Below are positions 36,127-49,100 of a DNA stretch of 64,000 nucleotides, in pieces. The notes beneath the pieces were generated by a model. The model was not told where the DNA came from. It worked only from the letters and a program-made list of their open reading frames with translations, and ran no database searches. Source of the stretch: Bradysia coprophila (lineage: Eukaryota > Arthropoda > Insecta > Diptera > Sciaridae); NCBI RefSeq assembly GCF_014529535.1, contig NW_023503616.1, forward strand, positions 6,186,584-6,250,583, in the 5' to 3' direction. The position numbers were made by a program, and so were the translations under genes. Each line of letters begins with the position of its first letter. The first letter of the stretch is position 1.

Positions 36127-37525
36127 ATGAGTGAAGTTGAAACTTTAAGAAAAGAATTATCGACGGCCCGGAAGGAAATTCAAAATCTCCGGTAATATTC
36201 CTGCTTTGCTATGTCAATTGATTTGTCATTATTAATGGTTTCGGTCTAATGGGTCTTATGTCTGGGTTCGCAGGAAACAAGTAACAAATTTGACGTATGT
36301 TCATCAGAAAGACATTCAAAACATCAAAACCTTAATTGAGAACTATCGATGTGAAAGTTGTAAAAATATCGATAATATCAAACCGGACATTTCTGAGGTA
36401 TAGCTACAGTTGTTATAATCGAAGTATTAATCTGAAGAAATTCGATCCTCTGACCAACAGACTCCCACCGACAACGAAAATCTATTTAAGCCTATTGGAC
36501 TCATCAAAACAGTCTTTGCAGCTGGTAAACGGGCTGTCCCCAGACAACCATCAATAAATAGACTTTTAGGACGTATAGAAATCAGTCAAAATGTTTTCAA
36601 CAATCCTGAACATTCGCTGGATGGACTGAGTTCGTTTTCACACCTTTGGATTATTTATCATTTTCATCGAAACGAGTCGCACTGTAAGGCTAAAGTAGCC
36701 CCGCCTCGATTGGGTGGAAGTAGAGTTGGTGTCTTTTCAACAAGATCTCCGCACAGGCCATGTCCAATCGGTTTATCTCTGGTAGAAATTGATAAAGTTG
36801 ACGACAGATTTGTCTATTTTTATGGAACGGATATGGTTGACGGTAAGATTTTTTGGCTTTGTTGCTTCGCTCCCATTAATTTTTGTGTTTCGTTTCTAGG
36901 AACGCCAGTCTTGGACATAAAACCATACATTCCAGCCTACGATTGTCCAGCAGCCTTTAATGCTACGAATTTAGGTACTACGAGACATTTAGCACAATTT
37001 TTCAATCGACTGCTCTTGTTAACGACATTTTTATGACTCTTTGCAGAACGTTCAATAGAGCATCGTAATGAAAGTACAACTTCCTCCGACAGAGAGGAAC
37101 CAGATGGCGAAGAAAACTTCGGAGTTGCAACAAACCAGCTACCAGCTGCTTCTAGTTCATCCGTTAAAGTTCCGAATTGGATAGACAAACCATCAACACT
37201 AACTGTCATTTTTACCGATCGATCATCTGACCAACTCAGTCAATTAGAAATGAATAAGGTAAAAGAACACTGCAACTGATCTACGCAAATATCTTTCAAA
37301 AATTGTAAATAATTTTTGTCTAAACAGAATGACATCAAACAAATTCTCAGTCAGGATCCTCGATCCATTTACTTACGTACAAAGCATGGGTCACAATTAT
37401 TTACGTTTCAAATATCAAATGTAATGGTATCGTGCCAGTTCGACGATGAAAATGCTACGGTAACTGTCGTACAAATATTGAAAGCCGAACAGTTCGATGC
37501 CGAAATCTGTAAGGACGATGAATGA
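36127..37525 (+). CDS. Trmo: tRNA (N6-threonylcarbamoyladenosine37) methyltransferase, TrmO family
   Basis: Six exons join in frame: 36127-36191, 36274-36397, 36461-36842, 36900-36974, 37047-37258 and 37328-37525, giving 351 residues. The enzyme uses S-adenosylmethionine to methylate t6A at position 37 of certain tRNAs. The TrmO barrel is clear: FKPIGLIKT, PRQPSINR, PEHSLDGLSSFSHLWIIYHF, KVAPPRLGGSRVGVFSTRSP (residues about 142-161), HRPCPIGLSLVEI and TPVLDIKPYIPAYD. A basic N-terminal coiled coil (MSEVETLRKELSTARKEIQN) precedes it, and a C-terminal extension follows, as in animal members. Introns are 57-82 bp. The acceptor at 36460 was chosen because it avoids an in-frame TAA and keeps phase. 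Poly(A) signal at 37609. Confidence 0.93.
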
Positions 37526-37608
37526 AAATTTTACTTTCCCAATTGTAGGCAGATAACGAGTGTCGTCTAATTAATATGGTATAGTAGCTGCTATGCTGTG
37601 ATATTTAT

Positions 37609-37614
37609 AATAAA
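37609..37614 (+). terminator. Poly(A) signal of the TrmO gene
   Basis: AATAAA stands 84 bp after the stop codon. Confidence 0.6.
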
Positions 37615-37619
37615 ATGTG

Positions 37620-40010
37620 CTTCAGGAAGATTACGGTTGTTTCAGTAAGACAAAGAGGATCTTCGAAATGATTAGTGAAACAAAGTTCGACAGTTTCATC
37701 CAAAAACAATTGACAGAATTGGTCAATCTCGATTTGACGTACCTTTAAAGCATGTTCTCTTCCAAGATTGATGAGGCATGTGGTACGTGACATTCCGGGG
37801 AAACCTTATGTATGTAGAATTAAAACTTCCGTCTTACACCATGGATTATTTGACTATATTGCATTAAATTTTGTTAGTTAACGAGTATAATCTCTCTCTT
37901 TTTATGTAACTTAGTTCGTATTCCTTTGTTTAAATTCTCTTAACAGAAACTTTGCTAATTTTATGAACTATAGTTCTAGTTAAATAAACGCTTCTAATGC
38001 TTAAACAAATAATTTCATTTTGGTCTAATCTTTAGTTTAACGTTTTTACAACTTAACAATCACTTTAGATGGAACACTACTTCCAACAATTAAAAGGAAA
38101 AATAACTAGCGAATCACAGAAGCCGGACATCGGCTCGAATGTTGACACAAACATATCTTACGAACGCAGTTTATAAAATTAGAAATTTTGTTAGTTAAAA
38201 TGACAAAATGTACCGACATATAGTATAGTCTTGAATCAACAGATTTCCATAGAAAAAATATCCTGCAAAATAAACATTGATGAAAAATCACCCGCACCCC
38301 CAACCCACAAGTATAAAACAAATATTTTCTAAAAAAAGCTTTCTTTCAAGTCAGATCATTTCTGGTATGATTGATGTTTAACATTGAAATCATTAAGGTG
38401 TGTAAAATAAAAATTAAAATGCTTGCGGGAGCTAGTTCACCTTTAGCTTCCACTACTCATGCGGGAAAACTTATCTAGTCCGCAAGCATATAAAATGCAA
38501 CTCGGGAAAAGATGTTTTTCTAACTAGTGTGATTGAAGCACTTGCATCCGACTCGGGCTACAACCTTCATACTTGTCCCCTAGTTGCATAATCCACTATA
38601 ATGTCAAAAATTTTCGCTAAGCTTTAAAGTGCTTTCGATTGGGTAATGGGCTTTTTCGTAAATTTTGTTGCCAGGAAGATTTAATAGCTGACATTCAAGT
38701 TGTAAACGAACGTTCGTCGTACATAGTATTCTCTTAGTATTCTCCTACATTCCACAACATATTTGTCCTGATTCGGTTATGACGAGCTTTTCACTTTCTA
38801 ATGCCTACAATTTTTAACTCATCTAATGATTTTGACATAAACTCTTCAATATTCATCTGAAAATTACCTAAAATCGTTCATCATTCTTATCCAAATTTAA
38901 TTTGATTTCGTCTACAAAAGCTTCTTCTATTTTCTATTTTTTTACACGCGAGTAATTGACATGTAATTCGTTATGTATTTTGTAATGGTTTTTATAGATT
39001 TTTATTCTCAAAATTTGATTCAATTTGTAGCTATTGAACCTCTTGCAGACGGCTCTGTCATCTGATTAATATGACGTTTTTATTTTGCAAGGTGTAATGT
39101 TAAAACTTAAAACAAATGAAGTAATAGATGTTGTATCGATGGATCAGACGCGATAAGTTTATTGGCGATATGATTCCCGTCTAAAAGGTTAATGGTATAC
39201 AGCCGAAGTAAGTATTAGTCCGGAAAAGAGGTAAAAATTGGAGAAGGATTGGTTGCGATAGGATATTGTATTTACAGATAATCTAGAAAGTGTCAAATAA
39301 TCACAGAATGTTGTAAATTTGTAGCCGGAAAATATTTTGATGTAGAAATCCCAAAACAGTTGTTTCAATTTGTAGGGAAGTTTAATAAAATGTGAGATTA
39401 AAATGAAATTCACTGATTGCAGTTCGAAAATGTTAGAAAGGTTCGACCTGAAGTCTTTAGCTCTTTGAAAAGGCGGTAAACGAAAAGAGATTTTAAAAAA
39501 ATGCAAAAACAACATATCGACGAACTGAATTGAAATGTGAGCCCGGCAGTGGATATTTCATTGCTAAAAAACAAAATTTTAATGTCGGGCCTAATTTGTG
39601 TCCTTAAACATTATAATATCAGCTCAGATTAGCAAGAGGAAGCGCATAACAGTGTGATTTATTGTCCACGTTTCAAATATTGAAATTCGTATGGAACTCA
39701 ATTTCAATGTTCAAAGATTTTTTATTTTTATTTTTCTCGCTGAGAATTAATATGATTAAACTGGCGTGGTGATTACAGGTTGAAAAAAATAATTTTTGGT
39801 TTCATTTAAAAAAAAAGTCAATTTTCATGCTTACGAGTTAAAAATACACGAGCACAAAATACAGTATAGTAATCAACTCAAACTTTCAAGTTTCTCTCTT
39901 TATCAAATATGATGTATGACTATTGTGTATAAATAAATTACATTCACAATTGAGTATAGTAAGTGTATATGATATAATTTATAATATTTGTATAGTAAAA
40001 AGCATTGCTT
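37620..40010. other. Intergenic stretch between TrmO and the ORP1-like gene
   Basis: No gene was seen. It contains an imperfect inverted segment with GCTTGCGG/CCGCAAGC near 38420-38490 and the degenerate TTAA-family MITE at 39039-39190. Confidence 0.4.
39039..39190. mobile_element. Degenerate TTAA-family MITE
   Basis: The ends AACCTCTTGCAGACGG and CCGTCTAAAAGGTT are derived from CCTGTYACAGACGG. The interior keeps AAATGAAGTAATAGATG, as in the copy at 28169. Confidence 0.6.
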
Positions 40011-40016
40011 TCAATT

Positions 40017-40022
40017 TTTATT
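40017..40022 (-). terminator. Possible poly(A) signal of the ORP1-like gene
   Basis: AATAAA on the minus strand, about 95 bp past the stop codon. A second hexamer overlaps 40107-40112, only 4 bp past the stop, which is less likely. Confidence 0.4.
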
Positions 40023-40115
40023 TCCCATTTTTTAGATCAGGTATGAGCCCATTTTATCGGTCACAATACTTACTAGATTTCAGTGAATACTTTGCGATTT
40101 ATGCAATTTATTTTC

Positions 40116-43100
40116 TTAAAATATATCCGACACTTCATAGTTGCGATCCCAATATCCACCCGTATACAGCCAGTCATCCTGTTTCGTGTGGGGATTTGTA
40201 CCGAAGTTAAACCACCTGAAACAAAGATATAAAATTCAGTCGACCGTTAATATTGGATTTGATCAACATTGAGTCAGAACGCAAAACGTTTCAAACTAAT
40301 AGATAGACACTCGTCAAATTGCTGCATTTACCTTGGAACGAAATCATCCCCTTTCTTTGACTTTTTCGATTTTCTAGCATCTCTTTGTTTCTCTTCCAGC
40401 CGCGTTTTCTCTAATGCCGCCCCGTCAATATCGCCAGATTCCAGTTTCCGTATGTCTGGTCTCAACCGAGAGTCCGTCGGACATATTGCCTTTCCCGGTT
40501 TCATTTCGTTCAACGACATCGCAAACAATGTGAACTGATAGAACTGAAAGCAATATTCGTAATTAAATTTCTTTGGCCTTCAGCTGATTGAATGTCTACA
40601 CCAACCTCGGATGTATTCGGTGGTCGCGGATCTGCTTCCCAAACGGTAAACGAACGTGGAATATCAATAGAGTAAGTGGAATCACATTTTGGAATTTCAC
40701 CCTCGGGTGGATCAGGTATACTTTCATCAGGCTGTAAAATGAATCGATTATTTCGGAACAAACGTTTAACAAATTAGACACTCCATACTTCTTGAATCGA
40801 TAAACTCCTGAACGAGCTCATCTTCAAACTGTTCAGTTTGGACAATACTTTGCGCGGTGTATGCGCTGGAGATTCATTTGGACTTTTACTACGCTCGTCA
40901 CGTTTAAATTTGTGCGAATTTTCCTTCATGTATTCGTCGTATGAATTGATGTCGGTGCATTTGATAAACTCGGTCCATTTACCGTAGAGGAAGTGAAGTT
41001 TCTTCTTACTGGAATCAGTACAAAATTTAGTTTGACAATGATTGTGTTAATTACTGGATTGTGGGTTACATACTCCTTATCAATAATGAATCCTTCAACT
41101 CTATGCAAGTCCTTTGAAGCCCATCCAGCTGGTTTAAAGGTCAAAACTGCTCTCAAACCATTACTGTGATTGACAACTTCCATAGTACCATACTGCTCCA
41201 TCCATAATTTACCAACAATAATGTTGTGCACGCAGCAGTTCACATTCGTCCATGTATACGCTTCATTCCATCTGTTGATAATCATGTTTATTGGGTTAGC
41301 CTGAGAACTACAGCACAGTAAATAGAACATACTTCGGAAGTTCGACGGTAACGACACCTTTCGGTTGAATTTCAACGCTTTTACCCCAAAACTTTAGTTT
41401 TGGATGAATTGACCCGTGAAATGTAAAATTGGGTGAATCTGCATGGAATGCAGACACTGGAGGATGATGAGATACCTGAAATGGCGAAAAAACATGTTGA
41501 ATTCGAGGGTGAGATTTCATTGATAAATTAGTAGTTTGGTCGGCAATTACAAAACCGCTTCACCGTATTGGTTAAATCAAAGACTTCTTACCTGTTCACA
41601 CAAAATCCTGAATTCAGGCCTGTCCAATTCGAACGTTTCACCCAATAAAGGATTGAACGGTTTACCAAGTCTTTCCCAATTCGATGCCAAAGCTGAAACA
41701 GCAAATCCTACGCAGAGGAACAATTCATGTCAATAATGGTCTAATAAGGCTATAAATAATGGCAATACTGTACCTGCAACATGAATCATTCGCTCAACAG
41801 GATCATCATGTTCGGATGCAATTCTCAACAGTTTTGCATACTCCATGTACTCGGTCATCCGTTGCAGAAAGCTTAATGGTTCGTTAAATATAACCGGCAT
41901 GGTGATTTTGCTTAGTTCTTTGCCAATACAATTTTTCAAAACTGACCAAATGCTGAAGTCATTTCTTGAAAACATTGGCACTGGTAATGAAGTTCTGAAA
42001 ACATAGAATTCGTTCAATTAAATGAAAATTGTATAACAAGAAGAACACGCACGAAATTATATAAGCGATACGGACACGATTAAAGAGCTTGAGAATGAGA
42101 GAAAATCATAAATTTAAATTAACGAGTGAGTGATGCTGCTAAGCCTAAACAATAATGGTTTCATGTCTGAAAACACGACGTTTACGATAAAACATTTCTG
42201 TACAAATAAAGTGCTCTAAAAATGTGTGTTCCAAAAAACAAATTGATTAAAAAATCATCTAACCTGTACTCATAAGACTTCTGTTCATTTTCTTCACATT
42301 GCTGACTAGACTCTGCCATTTCTGATACTCTTCTGAACAACCAGTTTGAATTTGTTTCTTGATAACACACCTCATTCGGCACTTTTTAAACAATCATGAA
42401 CTTTATAAGATTTTACATATCGATTTACGGCAGATACAGCCAATGTACATAATATTCAAGTGATTTTCGTTCTTCAATAAATTGGAATCGTTTTAATTGA
42501 TAAGATAAAGTCCTGAATGAAAAGATCGTATTACAATTGTGGTGGGCTAGCCATTACTCATTGTGGTTTTGACACAGATTTTCGTATCTTAACTATAATT
42601 TGTATACTTTGTTGCAGGGTGACTTTGACTTTGAGACTTAGACTTCGAGAAGACAAATGTGTTGATAACAAAAGTAATCTTCCCTGCATCAATCTTATAC
42701 AACATTTATATATTAAGCAACAATTATTTGGCTTTCCGTATCCTGATATTGATTTATCTCTAACGAAGCAATAAATGTCTGAATTCAATGCTCCTAGCCT
42801 TTTATGGAACTTAGCAAAACAGAAGAAAATTGTCGAGTGTGTTTAATTTACAAGTGGTTTTACGCGTAAACTAATTTGTTATATAAAGTTTAAAATGTCA
42901 ACAATGTCAGATCGGTTTCGATCAAATTGATAGGAAGCGATCATTGGACCGGCGCCAATTTTAAATTTGAATTTCGCGGTTGTTGAAAATTACAATTTTT
43001 TTTTTTTAACGTTACTATGTTACAGGCTGCATTTTTTTGGTATTTACATTTTTACACAGATTTCAATTTACTCAAAGCATAGGCGAAGTTCCTAATAACG

Positions 43101-46100
43101 TTTTGATGTGCGCTATGTTTAATCGAACATCCACTTTACAATGGTACTAAAGTTGCCTTTATGTATTACCGTTTGCTCGGTAGTATAGACAGGGCCGAAT
43201 TGAAAGGCGACAAAATATAAAATAAAATAAAAATACTAACGACAGTCTTGTTGCCTCATATGGCCAGTCCGGGCCTGAGTAAAGGTACATTGACCAATTG
43301 ATATACAATTGATGAACAACTAATAAGATAGAAAGGAAGACAGAGCTTAAAAAGCACATAACAGTCCAACATTATGTGATGCCGAATTATAATGAAATCG
43401 ATATTCGAGGTTGAACGGATGTGGAGTGCGTATTTTGTCTTGAACCTGAATCCATTCGGAACTGAACTGACTGAAATCTATAGAACAATCACGTCAATTT
43501 TGAATATGACCTGATTCTAAAATTACCATGACCTTTTCATTTTTCGCAGGGGGCCAGCAAAATAAAAATTCACTTTCGCCGCACTTAAGAGGTAAAATAA
43601 CTTACATAATTGTGCGGATATCGTTGTTTTGAAGAGTGTGGAGTTTGTACAACCACAAGAGTTCGCCTTCGGTTCGCCTTTGGCTCAGCATACAAACTCC
43701 ACACTCTTCAAAACAACGATTTTCCGCACAAGTATGTAATCTACTATTATGTACTCCAGTGAGTAAATGAATTTTCATGCTAGTGCGTAAAAGTGACATT
43801 GGTAAAAGTTAAAGTAGGGATCCTACCGCAGTACATAAAATCTTGTTGCTAATACGTTAGTTAAATGTCTACTTTATTACGAGTTTTATTTTAAAAGTTT
43901 CATACACTTAGGTGACGGACACTGCCTTTTTGGTTTCACGTTAAAACGTGTAGAAACCGCAAAATTTTCTCCAATGACTTCTCATTTATCTATCCTCCAA
44001 ACCAAGGAAAATCTAAATCTCGTCCCATTCTTACATTTTATTGCCTAAGAACATGAACTTTAATGTCGAAAACAACCATTCACAGTGCCGTTTTTGTTAA
44101 GCATTTGCGTCTTTTCTGTGGCCTGAGAACCATAATATATTTCCATGTAAAAGACGGATAAAATAATACGCAGCATGAAAGAGCGAATGAGTTCGCAAAG
44201 TGAAAAACATCCATTAAGTTAAGAGTATATTATTTTCACTTGGGGGTTCATTATTGTCGCACAAACAAAGCAATTCATTGTTGAATGAGATGCGAATCAA
44301 AGCTTCTACAAGATTTCGTTAAAGCAAGAATTTAGTTCCATTTACATTTACGATTTTTTTGTTTTATTTTATTGAGGGTTAATAATCATTTTTAGCGGAG
44401 ACGAATATAGGCAGGAGCAAATCACATCATCATGTATACAAAAAAAAAATGTTCGGACAATGTTTTATCGATTATTTGTTGTTTACTGAACCTTAAAAAG
44501 TTCAACGATTTAATCACGCTTCATTTTCCCTAATTATTATTACTGTAATGGGATATGGGATCGAACACACGAGAAAATGAAACGAGACTGCGGATAAAAT
44601 CAATTAAACACGACTGGTTCACGAATTTTTAAAATTATAAAACTGAAATTAAAAACGAATTCTATGAAAGACAGATATTCTGTATATAATACATTAGATA
44701 TAGATAGAAGTGATGGGTATGTAACATTGAAATGATTATATTTTAAGGATGATTTAATGTAATTGGATGTCCTCTGTTAATCTACTCATGACCATACACA
44801 CTAAGTAATATTGAATAATTAAATGGAAAACGTATTAAAAACGAACGAACGATGGATTCGAAAGAAAAGAAAAAAACAACAACAAAATAAATTGGATGAA
44901 TAAAACGAAGGTTATCTCAAACATAATTGATGGGCCAAACGAGAAACTGTACAACATGAAAAAATCAATAATCATAAAATGTACACCCTACATTCATCTT
45001 GTATTTTTTTGTTTGGAAATTTTCGTGAAATGTATAATTGAACTATTCTTCATATATATTATTGTGTTTTCTCTGGGCCTCTGAGTCTCAATATATTATT
45101 ATCAAAAAATATTTTGTTTTTTTATTTTTATTGCTTTTCTATCACACACAAGTTTTATATAAAATGTAAACTTTTTAAAATTATTTCCGAACGCAATAAT
45201 GTTTGTTCAGCTATACAAAATGATGTTTTTCCTTTTAAAAAGTTTTCTGTTTTAAATGTAAAATGTTTTAACAACCGATATTTTCACACGTTTCGCGTTA
45301 TAAATGTGGAAATCACTGTTGAACTGAATCGCATTTTATACCTAAAGAAGACTCTATATAATTCGCTGGCCAAGGTTGCGATGCATTTGACCTGCGCAGA
45401 AATTTGTTGGGGTAGTTTCGGTAATGTTACAGCGGACTTGTTTCCATTCATGAGTTAGCAACATTTATTATAATCTGTTTGTCCTCAAGAAATGGAAATT
45501 GCTTTTTGTAAATAAACAACGGTCAATAATATTTATAAATGTCCACAGCAGTCAGCAGGGATTATTAAAAAAAAAATAAACATTTCCAAGACTTAACACG
45601 ATTCGTTTTGACAAGTTCTTTCATAAAAAAAATAATTTGCCTTGGCTCAATGATAAAATTTTAGAAAAGTTCAGATAGTACAAGGGGGAATTTTCTTAAA
45701 AAATAGTCACTGACGTGCAACACATTAAATTCACTGCAACATGTATGTACTGGATGCAGTATTATGTAATTCAATGTTGCATAGCATAGGTAGACAATTG
45801 ATAAGAAACAGTTAAAGAGCAGCTAGAACTTCTGGTTCATTTCAGATTATTGGTAAAATTTAAATAAAAATTTAGCAATCAACAAACTGACAAACGTGCA
45901 GTCACAAAAAGTTTAAATTAAGTGAAATTGAAGAACACTCAACAACACTGAGTTAACCAGCCTCTATTCAACGATGCCACGATAATTTCAAATAATTTTC
46001 TTCATATTCTACTAATTAGACTTACCGACTTTGGAAAGTGCCCGTTTCACTGACATCAACCAATACGTCCATTTTTGGTGGTCGTTGAAATGTAAATTCA

Positions 46101-49100
46101 CTACGCGCACATTTGTAGGCATCACCACCTTGAGATATGTACGTGTCACAAGACGAAGCCATCGAGACGGCATTCAGTGTATCGTCGCTACTGTTTGTTG
46201 ACGATGAACTTGAATCATCCGAAGCTCGTCTACGGTTCTTGCGATTGTCGGTTTCTGCTGATGTGTTATTGACTAGTGGATCGTAAGGTGCTAGGCCGGA
46301 CATTTCATTTAGGTCTTGCATTGACTGGGATGGAGAATTGAAAACGGAACCGGCTGTGACTAACGTGTCGGAATCTGAATCTGAAAATCGGAAACTATGC
46401 AGGTGAGCTGATTCCATTAGCAGCAGTCTACACTTACCAGCATCGAAAGCATCATGGAATTCATCGTCGTCGGTTTCGTAGAATCTTGGGAATTTGCTAT
46501 TTAAACTTTTTACACTTCCGTGTTCGGATAAATGTGTCACAACCGTTTGTTCGAGTTCGTGGTGTTCTTGTGCCAGCACATTCAATGCCTGTTCGATGGT
46601 AATTTGAGTTAATAAGTGCTGTTGGAGGTATGAAATTGGGTAAGAAGAAATGACAAACCTCTTCCAATACTCGACTCTTTTCCTGTTTTTCAAAATGAAA
46701 TATTATTAAGGTGATTGATAGGCTCATCGTATTAAGGCCATACCTGCTCTTGTTTTAGTTGCATAATCCGAACATCTTCTTGCTGATGAAATAATGTTAA
46801 GCAATGTTGTAACGAGAACAGCATGCTGGTTGCTGTTTCTGCTACCAATTTGAATCTCTAAAGTTGACAGATAAATTGGTATGATTACATCGGTTGTCAA
46901 AAGCTGATATTAATAAGGATCAACGAAAAAATAATAAAGGGAAACCTCTACAAGTTGATCCTTAAGACACAAGTATCTGGTGATGTGAGCATATGAATGT
47001 TTATTTATTGATTGTCATTACTCACCCCCTTGGGACTTTTTCGATTAAAATAAAATAAAATAAAAATTACCAAATACGAATTCAAAACAGTTCCTACCAT
47101 TACGGCGGCCAAAGGAACTGATGGAATGCTCGAACTTAATTGTCCATCCTTAAATCCTACATTTTTCTCGAGACTCTGTACCAAAAGGCAAGCATCGTTC
47201 AATTGCGATTCTAGCACATCGAAATTGGCTTTGGCTCGAGCTAGGTTTTCAGCCATCGATCCGAGTGGCTTAGCAACATTTTCTGAAAAAGAGCGTTTTG
47301 CTTAACGGTTTTCAATTTCATTAAACGAATTCAACGTACCATAGTCATCAGTCTCTGAGGGTTTCTCGATTCCCCAAAGGTAATGTGTGGAATAATTTAC
47401 ATGTTCTTGGATGCCGTTCAACCATCTCTGCAAAAGTAAATTGCCTTCGACTAATTGGTTCAAATGATCTCATCAGCAAATATAAAAACCTGTCGTTCGA
47501 TGGAACTGTCCTCGGTAAATTTGATAATACTTAATCGATGTGTAGCTCCATCGTTAAACTAAGAGCAAAATTTTCTTTAGTTAACCAATTCAGTAAAAAA
47601 TTTAATTAATGTACTTACATGAATGAAAAACGATAAAGGATTCTCTTTGGATGCTGTGACTCTAGCACTATCTAAATACTTGTAATCTCTCCTTCGACTG
47701 TCATTCAAATTGGCAGCCTCAGCTCGCGTATTAAAATAATGCAATACTCCGCGCTCAAGTACAGCCCACACTGGTTTCCAACCTATTAAATTGAATGATG
47801 ATTCTAGCTTAACAATGATCAATGCGAAATCCTTATCGAAATTATACAAACCTAAGAACCTAGACCTTTTGAGCAATGGTCCTTCCAGTCGCACCACTGT
47901 TTTGTGAACCTTTTTAATTGACAATGAGGAAAATAATATTTCTCTTCAATACGGAAAGTAATTTACCTTTCGAACTGATTTCACACTTAGTACTTGTAAC
48001 GTTTGCTGGTCTCTGGCTAGGTCTATGGCTGTTGTAAGGTTCATTTATAGAAGAATATTTCAACGAATACAATTTCTTTATTGACTTTTACCTAATTGTC
48101 CACGATTATTTTTAATGTTTGTGTCGATTCCGTTCTGTAACAGTAAAACAGCCATTTCCTTATGACCACGGTAGGCCTGTTGCGCGATAATAATGTTGGT
48201 ATAAATAAGTGATTGGTTGTTAATATTGTCAAAACTTTAAACTAACCACACAATGTAGAGATGAATTTCCTTGTGCATCGACACAATTGATATTTGGCGG
48301 GTACGGACATTTCAGCTAAAACCAACAGATTGCTAGACTAAATGATTCTAAAGAAATCTTCAAATAACTTACTAAAGCATTTAACATCTCTATGTTCCCA
48401 TCTCGAGCCGCCTTTAGAAACTTCCCCTCCTAAAACGATATGTTAACCCAAACCATTTAAATTGTTAAAACAGTATGAGACTCAAAGACTTATACCATCC
48501 GTAAAGTTTCAGTAGCCTCAGCTGCTCGCAGTAGATCCTTTATTTCATCTCCGATTTCATTTTTTGGTGTCATATGTCTAGCAATTCGTCCCTCACCATT
48601 GATCACTTTCACATCGGCATCATGTTGTAGTAAAAGCATCACAATATCCTGAGTGTATGGGTTATTGTTAGACGAAGAACAAATTGACGAAGTGTGCTGA
48701 AAAATAAATACCTGTCGACCGATAAATGCCGCTTTGTGCAGACAAGTATCTCCCATTTCGTTGATGGCATTGATATCAGCACCTTTACTAAGAAGAATTT
48801 CCATAACTTCTTTGTGGCCGAAATATGTTGCTAAATGAAGAGGAGTCCATCCTGGATAAATTGTATACATTAGTCTCAAGTCTAATACGTGGTATAATCA
48901 GTTCCTAAAGAGTTTGGAGTAAAATACGCGAGTTACCTAAGTTGCTTTTAGATTTTCCTTTGCAGCTTATGTCGAAAAACACCTTTTCATTGTCCCTTAA
49001 TTTGAGCAGTTCAATAACTAATTCCAAATCACCATTTCGACAAGCTTTTCTAGAATAGAAACACAATCACTTATAAGTTGAGAGTGGTAAATTATGATAT

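Noticed and set aside
42182-42382. Separate start exon for a short ORD-only isoform
   Set aside because: The frame upstream of 42332 has no ATG before an in-frame stop; the acceptor at 42333 joins in phase to the FFAT exon instead.
46022-46693. 223-codon minus-strand open frame as a stand-alone gene
   Set aside because: It reads through two introns with strong signals (GTAAGTG...TTTTCAG and GTTTGTC...CGAACAG); the spliced exons belong to the ORP1-like gene.
47577-47924. 115-codon PH-domain open frame as an intact exon
   Set aside because: It contains an in-frame intron (47783-47851) that interrupts the PH sequence; removing it restores [15 protein letters not shown].
48490-48879. 129-codon ankyrin open frame as a separate small gene
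   Set aside because: It spans a 63-bp intron (48649-48711) and is two exons of the ORP1-like gene.
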